24,791 nt of DNA, taken from the IMG/VR virus record IMGVR_UViG_3300020392_000075, positions 1-24,791 of that record, one strand, 5' to 3'. How positions within the stretch are numbered: position 1 is the stretch's first letter; each line of letters opens with the position of its first letter. The translations under genes and the position numbers were made by a program. The stretch comes from a virus. The notes beneath the pieces are model-generated. The model had not been told where the DNA came from. It saw nothing but the letters and a program-made list of their open reading frames with translations, and did no database searches. Positions 16,438 through 22,655 of this stretch are shown here, in pieces.

Positions 16438-17211
16438 TTATTTTAACTTTTTCTGTATAGATTTATATACTTCTACGCCTTCATCTGTTTTAAACCAAGC
16501 GGCTAAAGCCGAATATGGATTTTCATCAAATGGAACGTTCATAAGTTTTCTATTATTACTAGTCCAAGAAAAAGTTCTTTGATCTTGTGATAAGTCTAGT
16601 ATTTTAGCTTCAACAGCTTTAATACCAAAATTTCTAAGCTCAACATTTTCATCATTTGCTAATTCTAAGAACAAACTAGGATTAGATCTAGCAAACAATA
16701 ATAAATCTCTTTTAAGTTCCTTAGAACTCATCTTAGATACACTAGAACCAGACTCAACTCTTAATATAGCTTCAGCTTGGTCTATATCCATAGATTTAGC
16801 AGCGTTTAAAGCTTCTATTTCTATTTCTAAATAATCTAGTTCATCTACAGCTTCTTGCACGTCATCTTTTTCTGCGTACAATTTATTTCTATTTGGATGA
16901 TATAGCGACAACATTTTTTGTAAAGCTACATCTGATTTAGGAACTGTTAATACGCCGTCTTCAAAAACAATATGACCTAACGTAACAGGTCCTTCTTGCT
17001 CATCTACAAATGGACTTCTCATATTTGTAGCATATCTAAGTTCTCTATTGTAACCTTTTTCTTCATCAAAATACATCAATGGTTTTCTCATTGAGTGTCT
17101 TGAATTTATTCTAAATGTTAAAGGTGAAGCATCATTTAATAAATGATAATGTCTATCTTTAATTTCCCAAGTATCTTTTTTTACTTTAGGCTTTTTTTCT
17201 TTTGTTTCCAT
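16438..17211 (-). CDS. Conserved-looking phage protein of unknown function (257 aa)
   Basis: The start chosen is the ATG at 17211 (METKEKKPKVKKDTWEIK). An in-frame ATG nine codons upstream would give a 266-residue form, but those codons come from an AATAT-repeat leader and encode only hydrophobic residues. The N-terminus is Lys-rich. The core contains LTFRINSRHSMRKPLMYFDE, NRELRYATNMRSPFVDEQEG and HIVFEDGVLTVPKSDVALQK, followed by acidic helices (EAVDELDYLEIEIEALNAAK) and a Leu/Glu-rich helical part. No signal peptide or enzyme motif is evident. It looks like a DNA- or capsid-associated structural protein common in marine T4-like and Bacteroidota phages, but I cannot name it. It is bracketed by two hairpins, so it may be an independently controlled unit. 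Confidence 0.85.
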   Translation of the reverse strand: METKEKKPKVKKDTWEIKDRHYHLLNDASPLTFRINSRHSMRKPLMYFDEEKGYNRELRYATNMRSPFVDEQEGPVTLGHIVFEDGVLTVPKSDVALQKMLSLYHPNRNKLYAEKDDVQEAVDELDYLEIEIEALNAAKSMDIDQAEAILRVESGSSVSKMSSKELKRDLLLFARSNPSLFLELANDENVELRNFGIKAVEAKILDLSQDQRTFSWTSNNRKLMNVPFDENPYSALAAWFKTDEGVEVYKSIQKKLK

Positions 17212-17232
17212 AATATAATATAATATAATAAT
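17212..17232 (-). repeat. AATAT pentamer leader directly before the 257-aa gene
   Basis: On the plus strand three exact AATAT units and a partial AATAAT run from 17212, ending immediately next to the ATG; on the mRNA this is ATTAT ATTAT ATT-type sequence. It takes the place of a Shine-Dalgarno sequence and is unable to form a strong hairpin. The same pentamer array abuts the scaffold gene start at 20213-20227. Confidence 0.8.
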
Positions 17233-17237
17233 TAACA

Positions 17238-17261
17238 AAGACCCCGCCTAAGCGGGATCTT
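17238..17261 (-). terminator. Hairpin/attenuator-like terminator between the 91-aa and 257-aa genes
   Basis: On the minus strand AAGATCCCGC pairs with GCGGGGTCTT around a TTAG loop, making a 10-position stem. The single G-T wobble on this strand would be a C-A mismatch on the other, so it is built for leftward RNA. The 3' side continues TGTTAATTATTATATT, a weaker U-tract than the next terminator. It probably ends part of the capsid transcripts, or it acts as an attenuator or mRNA-stabilising stem. Confidence 0.7.
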
Positions 17262-17271
17262 AATAGTTGTT

Positions 17272-17547
17272 TTATGCTACAGTAGTAAATACAGTTGTAT
17301 TAGCTACAGTTCCAGAAGCATCTGGACCAGCATTTATACATTTTAACCAAGATGCTTGCAAGCTAGCTTCTAAAGCTCTAGCAGCAGCAGCATCAGCTAA
17401 TGTAATACCAGCTGTAATAGTTGAACCACCAATGTAAGTAAATACACAGTTGTTAGAACTATTGCTAGCAACAATCTTTAATAATTCCTCAGAAGGAATA
17501 TATAAAGGTTGATCAGTGTTATATTTTGCTTCTATTAATTTAGCCAT
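17272..17547 (-). CDS. Small protein after the capsid gene (91 aa), possibly decoration or head protein
   Basis: The product has 91 residues, with the N-terminus AKLIEAKYNTDQPLYIPSEE, a short beta-strand part (FTYIGGSTITAGITLADA) and an Ala-rich helix (AAAARALEASLQASWLKC). The C-terminus is Thr/Val-rich (TVANTTVFTTVA). It follows the capsid gene by 27 bases and is followed by a hairpin. Small proteins in this place are often capsid decoration or head-completion proteins. No family was recognised, so the role is inference. The start is at an ATG with an A/T-rich leader and no Shine-Dalgarno. Confidence 0.72.
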   Translation of the reverse strand: MAKLIEAKYNTDQPLYIPSEELLKIVASNSSNNCVFTYIGGSTITAGITLADAAAARALEASLQASWLKCINAGPDASGTVANTTVFTTVA

Positions 17548-17574
17548 AATTTCTAATCTTTAAAATGTTAATAA

Positions 17575-19026
17575 TTATACAGTTGACTTAAATAACACGA
17601 AGTTATTAGCACCTTGTACACAAAGTAATCTTTCAGATAAGAAATGGATTTGCATTGCGTCTAAACCAGTAGTAGCAGCTCCTACAGAACCTACAACCCA
17701 TGTTTTCATTCTTCGGTCATCAGCTTCAGAAGCTCTATATCTTACATGTAAGAAAGGTCTTCTAATGTTAGTACCTAATAATTGATCATACACAGTTGAT
17801 GTTCCAGCTGGAATCATTACACCGTCAATGTCTCCAATATTTCCTCTAGTTGAAAAATCATTTAGATATTTCCAATCAGTTTTATAGAAGTCATAAGAAC
17901 CTCTTCTAAAACCAGAGAATCCAAAGTTAAGCGCCATGTCTTCTTCGTTATTAAATAAACCATAAGATACAGCTCCAGTTGAAGCATACGCACCGTTCAT
18001 AGCGGCAATCATATCATCAAAATCTAAAGCAGTTCTTCTTGATAAGAATAACATGTTTTCTTCAATAGCACCTTGAGTGTCTAATTGCTTAAGGATAGTA
18101 TCAAAATCTCCTAATGCACCTGATCCAGGAGCAGCAGCACCAGCAAAATCATTATATACATTACCTCTATCTTCGATAGCAGCAAATAAACCTTCAGAAC
18201 CATCTACAGAAACACCACCGCCTCCTTTTTTCTCAGCTTCAACCATTGCCATTTCTAAGTAATCTTCAAAACGTAATCTTGTTTCAGATTCAGCTTTTAG
18301 ATACCATAAAAATCCTGATTGACCAGCTTCAGTAGCTACTTCAACCCAACCAATTTGAGCAGTATCAGATCCATTTACTTCGTAATAATCTTTAATGATT
18401 ATTGGCTTATTTGAAAACTGTGTAAAGTCAGGAGTAATAGCAGCAACTTTAGAAGTGGCTAAATTATCAGCAGCTTCCATACCTGCAGTTCCTTTTTTAA
18501 ATTCAGAACCATATACAAACACTTTGGCGTCTGTAGCGTTAAGAATATCACCTAAATTAGCTACCTTGTATGTTTCAACAGTAACTGTTGCTTTAGGTCC
18601 AGCTTGTATAGCGCTAACATCATCAACTCTAGCTTTTATTGTTTTTAAATTAGAAGAAACTATAATAGTAGCACCTTTTCTAATAGCACAGTTTTTACCA
18701 GCTTCTAAAGGAACTTCAATAGTAGTGTTTGAAGCAATAGTACAATTATTATAAGCGATGTGTAATCTATTCTGCTCAGACCAAATTACTTGATCAGACA
18801 TCATAGGCATTTCAGCGCCTACCATTCTCAAGAAACCTTGTAAAGTTCGATTTCCGTATCTTTCGATCTCTGCTTCATACAATTCTGGTAAGTATTGTTG
18901 AGCAAAAGTATCAGTGTTTCCAGTTCCAGTGCCATCGTTAAACTTTAGATAATTAGTATCTAAAGCTTGTTTTTTAGCAGCTGGAATTAAAGTTGGAGGA
19001 AAAGCTCCTCCAGTTGCAAAACTCAT
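17575..19026 (-). CDS. Major capsid protein (483 aa)
   Basis: This is the fourth gene of the head cluster, directly after the scaffold-like gene. The N-terminus is short and Gly/Pro-rich (FATGGAFPPTLIPAAKKQAL), then comes LYEAEIERYGNRTLQGFLRM (about 50-69), a long conserved-looking helical segment preceding the strands. Mid-protein Ala/Val-rich strands (KTIKARVDDVSAIQAGPKAT) match an HK97-like P-domain. A Gly-rich loop, EKKGGGGVSVDGSEG, follows. The C-terminus ends with LSERLLCVQGANNFVLFKST, as in capsid proteins of tailed phages with this gene order. Length is normal for an unfused capsid protein. No maturation-protease gene is seen nearby. The alternatives are few, and position together with sequence make this a firm call. 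Confidence 0.9.
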   Translation of the reverse strand: MSFATGGAFPPTLIPAAKKQALDTNYLKFNDGTGTGNTDTFAQQYLPELYEAEIERYGNRTLQGFLRMVGAEMPMMSDQVIWSEQNRLHIAYNNCTIASNTTIEVPLEAGKNCAIRKGATIIVSSNLKTIKARVDDVSAIQAGPKATVTVETYKVANLGDILNATDAKVFVYGSEFKKGTAGMEAADNLATSKVAAITPDFTQFSNKPIIIKDYYEVNGSDTAQIGWVEVATEAGQSGFLWYLKAESETRLRFEDYLEMAMVEAEKKGGGGVSVDGSEGLFAAIEDRGNVYNDFAGAAAPGSGALGDFDTILKQLDTQGAIEENMLFLSRRTALDFDDMIAAMNGAYASTGAVSYGLFNNEEDMALNFGFSGFRRGSYDFYKTDWKYLNDFSTRGNIGDIDGVMIPAGTSTVYDQLLGTNIRRPFLHVRYRASEADDRRMKTWVVGSVGAATTGLDAMQIHFLSERLLCVQGANNFVLFKSTV

Positions 19027-19048
19027 AATTTTATAATTTTAGTTTAAG

Positions 19049-20212
19049 TTATTTTTTTGTTTTTATTCTTAACTTAGAACTATTTGCTCCTGATATTGCT
19101 TTAACTCTCAATCCATTAATAAAAACATCTCCAGCGTTAGCAGCAGTTTGCCTAGCATCTTCTGTTATATTTTTAGATTTAGCAGTCATATCTTTAATAG
19201 CATCGGACTTGCCTTGCTCGTAAAAATGACTAGCTATAGTATCAGCGTTTTCAGCAGCATAAATGGCTTTATGATAACCAGCGTAATCTTTGACTTCCCC
19301 TTTATTATCTAGGAACTTCCCAACAAGATTAGTTAAGTCAGATTGGTTTTTAGCTACATTTGTGGTATTAGCAACTTTAAACCTAAACTTCTTATCTCCA
19401 ACATCAAAATTAAAACCTTTAAATTCTTTGTTGAAAAAGTTGTCGGTTCTTTGTTTAAACCTTCCATGTTGCTCTTGAACCATTTTCTGTTCTTCGTTGT
19501 ATCTATTGAAAAAGTCCATTGCTTTTTGTTGTTCTTGAGTAACGCCCGGTCTCAACTTGATCTCGTCGTAATACTTCTTTTTCGTTTCCTCCAAAAAGCT
19601 TTTGGCTTTAGCAATTTCTTCTTTATAAGCAAGTTTCTTTTTTCTTATATCTCGCTCATCATCGACCTCTTCATCATAGTTAAAATTATCTTCCATTAAA
19701 AAGCTAATTTCTTCGTAATCTAAGTGAGGTCTAGTTCTTCTATAATACTCTTGTAATAAAGTATTATTATCTACATTAGAATAATCAGCATTAATCCTAA
19801 CATAGTCTTCAACTGTTCCACCTGTATCTTCCATAAACTGCACTAGCTTTTCTATATTTTCTGGAAGTTGTCTTTGTTCGACTACAGGTTCAGTAGTTTG
19901 TTCTACTACTGGCTCTTCAGTTTGTTGTTCTTCTTCAGTAATTTCACTTATAGTAATTACCTCTTCTTCTTTTTCTTTACTTTCTCCGGAAGGTTCTTCA
20001 ATTGTTTCTTCGTTGTTTTCTTGAGGAACTTCTTCGCTAACTTCGGATCCGTCGCGAACAGATACCTCATCTGTTTTTTGCTCTTCAACGGCATCTTCTT
20101 CTTTTTTATTTAAATCTACTTTTATTGTTTCATCTTGTGAAACAAGTTTTCTAGGCCTTCCAGGTTTTTTCTTTACCTTAAAAGATCCTTCTTCTTTTAC
20201 TTCTTCTGACAT
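19049..20212 (-). CDS. Scaffold-like acidic protein with an AT-hook (387 aa)
   Basis: The protein sits between portal and major capsid genes, the usual place of the scaffolding protein. It is extremely acidic over residues about 25-115 (long runs of E, Q, T, V such as EEPSGESKEKEEE), which is probably disordered. Charged coiled-coil-like helices follow (about 190-240, with KKKLAYKEEIAKAKSFLEET). It ends in a basic tail (SSKLRIKTKK), the classical capsid-binding tail of scaffolds. KKKPGRPRKL at 14-23 contains the GRP core of an AT-hook, unusual in a scaffold. No protease or nuclease motif is seen. The start is preceded by AATAT repeats and no Shine-Dalgarno. Confidence 0.72.
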   Translation of the reverse strand: MSEEVKEEGSFKVKKKPGRPRKLVSQDETIKVDLNKKEEDAVEEQKTDEVSVRDGSEVSEEVPQENNEETIEEPSGESKEKEEEVITISEITEEEQQTEEPVVEQTTEPVVEQRQLPENIEKLVQFMEDTGGTVEDYVRINADYSNVDNNTLLQEYYRRTRPHLDYEEISFLMEDNFNYDEEVDDERDIRKKKLAYKEEIAKAKSFLEETKKKYYDEIKLRPGVTQEQQKAMDFFNRYNEEQKMVQEQHGRFKQRTDNFFNKEFKGFNFDVGDKKFRFKVANTTNVAKNQSDLTNLVGKFLDNKGEVKDYAGYHKAIYAAENADTIASHFYEQGKSDAIKDMTAKSKNITEDARQTAANAGDVFINGLRVKAISGANSSKLRIKTKK

Positions 20213-20227
20213 AATATAATATAATAG
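20213..20227 (-). repeat. AATAT pentamer leader directly before the scaffold gene
   Basis: AATAT AATAT AATAG on the plus strand abuts the scaffold ATG at 20212. The same pentamer array precedes the 257-residue gene. These are the only two copies noticed, both exactly at gene starts; the segment probably replaces a Shine-Dalgarno signal. Confidence 0.75.
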
Positions 20228-20234
20228 TTAATAA

Positions 20235-22655
20235 TTATCTAGGTGTAAATTGTTCTAAACCAAATCCACCTAATGTATCATTACCTGCTGACTCAAAGTT
20301 TTTAGGTAACAAATCATTTTTTCTTTGGTCTATAAGCTCACTTTGCTGTGTAGCTTGTATTTTAGTTCTTTCGTCTTTACGATCTTCTTTAAATTTATCT
20401 TCTTGTACTTTAGCTTGCCCTTGAGCTTTAGTTAGTTGCATATTGTAATTAAATTCTAACTCCATAAGCTGTTGCTTAACTTGAGCTTCTCTTTCCATTT
20501 TTTGTATTTCAAAATCAGATTTAGCTTTTTCAAGTTGCATTTTTTGCTCAGTTAATACTTGCTGCTTTTGTGTTTCTGCTAATGCAGCAGCTTCAGTTGC
20601 TTGCGCGTTAGCTTGTGCTTGAGCTTGTATATTAGCTTGCTGTGCTTGTTGATCTTTAGCTGCTTTATCTTTTCTACGCTTTTTAAGCATTTGATTAGCT
20701 AACTTTAAATTGTTAACTTCTCTAACATCTATTACATCTTCTAAATCTATTTGCCCAGCTTGTAAAGCTATTTGTATATTTTGTTCAAGCAGTTGCTTTT
20801 CTTCTTCGTCTGGTTCAAGCTCTAAGAATATACCAAAATCATGCATGCTTAATTTTGATAATTCATCTAATGTACCTACATTATATCTTGATATACTTTG
20901 CATCAATGATTGTTTAGTCATTGGAAACATTAACGCGTCTGAAGCTCTTAATGATATATTCTCACAAGTCTTTAATGTTAAATATAAACTAGCTTGAAGT
21001 ATATGTCTTGTTGCTGTATTACTATTTGCAGCTGCTAATTTTTGTAAACCAACTAATGCATATTTATCAGGAGTGCTACCGTCTCTTGCTTCATTAAGCC
21101 CGGTTACATCTCTTATCATCTGTAAATAATATTGATAAGTCTGTATTAAGCTTTGTATTTTACCTAAGCCATTCGAAGTTTGAAGTTCTTGTATTGGTAC
21201 TTTACCAGGGTTAGGACCACCATCTTGCGTAAAAGAACGACCTACTATACTACCAGTTTGGAAATACATGTTTATAGCTTCGGCTGGATTATAGTTTGTT
21301 CCATTACCAAGATCTACTTCTGCTAAACCGTCTACATCTACAAAAACGCCATCAGGCACCATCCTAGACATAACCTGTTGTAGTTTTAAATGTGTAAGCT
21401 GTATCATATCAGCAAAACCAGTTATTCTGCTTACAATTGATTCTATACGACCTTTGTATAATCTAGGTGCTACTATATTATAATTCATATTAACTCTAGT
21501 AGTATCAGAGTTAGGTCTAGTCATATTAGGACATAGTGACCAATTAAGCATCATATTATGACCAAGTATTTTAGCACCTTTATATAAAGTTTCTATTGAT
21601 CTAAAAGCTTTTTTAAAGTTATCAGTTTCAGGCGCTTCTAAAAATACATCTTGTTTTTCTAATGTTTTTTCTAAACCTGATGCAGTTTCTTTTATTTTAA
21701 ATACTTGATTAGTATAAGTTTTATATTCAAAGTAAAGTACTTGAACAGTTTGATCGTCATAACGACCGTTAAAATTTCTAGTATAATTAGTATTACCAGG
21801 ATATTTTTGTATTTCTTCTATTTCAGAAGTAGTTAAGTTTGGAAATTGTTTTTTAAGTTCTGGTAAACTTATTGACTTAACTTCGCCAACATAATATAGA
21901 TCATCAAAGTTTGGATCATCTGTATAAGAATAAACTAAACTAGATGGATCGACGTAATCTATTTCAATACCATTTGATCTATTAAAGTTTGTTTTAACAC
22001 ATGCTATGCCAAGAACAGTTAAATCATAATTTAATCTACGTCTTATTAAATCATATCTATTGTAATCTAAAACTTGATTAATTACTTCTTCTTCTGCTAC
22101 TTCAATAGACTCTTTATAATTCATTTGCATGTGAAGCTGCAAGTCTTCTTCGTTTTCTAGCTCTAAACCTTTACCTTGAGACTTTGATACGTCTAAACCT
22201 GTTACTTGTTTAATTTGATTTATAATATCTTTCTGCGTCATGTCTCTTTGTAAAGCTTCTGCATAAGCAGTTCTTTTCATTATAGACTCAGGATCTTGTG
22301 CATATGCTTTAATTTCATAGCTTCTTTGAGACATACCATTAACTACAATATCAACAAACTTAGGTATAACAGGTACAGGCTTCCAGTCTAAATTAAGATA
22401 TGATAAATCACCATTTATAGATAATTCATCTTTATATTTTTGTACAGATTGCTCACCTCTTGCGTATAATCTTAATCTATGAAAATTATTGTAGTTAGTA
22501 TTAAATCTATCATAACGACCTCTATCACTTCTAAACCACTCGTCTTCTATAGCTCTTGCAACGCGTAAACCGTAATCATATGTAGCTTTTTCTGCGTCTG
22601 GTACTACCTGACTTGGAAAAGAACTTGTTGTGTTTGCGTTTGGAATTATATTCAT
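20235..22655 (-). CDS. Portal protein (806 aa)
   Basis: The portal forms the dodecameric DNA channel at one capsid vertex. The start ATG directly follows the terminase stop (TAAATG, zero gap), so expression is coupled. The N-terminus contains the stretch YARGEQSVQKYKDELSINGD, followed by VPVIPKFVDIVVNGMSQR. Near residue 513 lie the helix IRDVTGLNEARDGSTPD and ALVGLQKLAAANSNTATRHI, a typical portal stem-and-wing pattern. The C-terminal part (about 645-800) is a very long Gln/Ala/Lys coiled-coil (QAQANAQATEAAALAETQKQ), longer than usual, suggesting a barrel extension. Size fits large portals of podoviruses. The sequence resembles portals of marine and Bacteroidota phages rather than T7. Confidence 0.9.
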   Translation of the reverse strand: MNIIPNANTTSSFPSQVVPDAEKATYDYGLRVARAIEDEWFRSDRGRYDRFNTNYNNFHRLRLYARGEQSVQKYKDELSINGDLSYLNLDWKPVPVIPKFVDIVVNGMSQRSYEIKAYAQDPESIMKRTAYAEALQRDMTQKDIINQIKQVTGLDVSKSQGKGLELENEEDLQLHMQMNYKESIEVAEEEVINQVLDYNRYDLIRRRLNYDLTVLGIACVKTNFNRSNGIEIDYVDPSSLVYSYTDDPNFDDLYYVGEVKSISLPELKKQFPNLTTSEIEEIQKYPGNTNYTRNFNGRYDDQTVQVLYFEYKTYTNQVFKIKETASGLEKTLEKQDVFLEAPETDNFKKAFRSIETLYKGAKILGHNMMLNWSLCPNMTRPNSDTTRVNMNYNIVAPRLYKGRIESIVSRITGFADMIQLTHLKLQQVMSRMVPDGVFVDVDGLAEVDLGNGTNYNPAEAINMYFQTGSIVGRSFTQDGGPNPGKVPIQELQTSNGLGKIQSLIQTYQYYLQMIRDVTGLNEARDGSTPDKYALVGLQKLAAANSNTATRHILQASLYLTLKTCENISLRASDALMFPMTKQSLMQSISRYNVGTLDELSKLSMHDFGIFLELEPDEEEKQLLEQNIQIALQAGQIDLEDVIDVREVNNLKLANQMLKKRRKDKAAKDQQAQQANIQAQAQANAQATEAAALAETQKQQVLTEQKMQLEKAKSDFEIQKMEREAQVKQQLMELEFNYNMQLTKAQGQAKVQEDKFKEDRKDERTKIQATQQSELIDQRKNDLLPKNFESAGNDTLGGFGLEQFTPR

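Noticed and set aside
17212-17238. Longer 266-residue start (ATG at 17238) for the 257-residue gene
   Set aside because: The extra nine codons come from the AATAT-repeat leader and encode a non-conserved-looking hydrophobic string; the ATG also overlaps the foot of the upstream hairpin.
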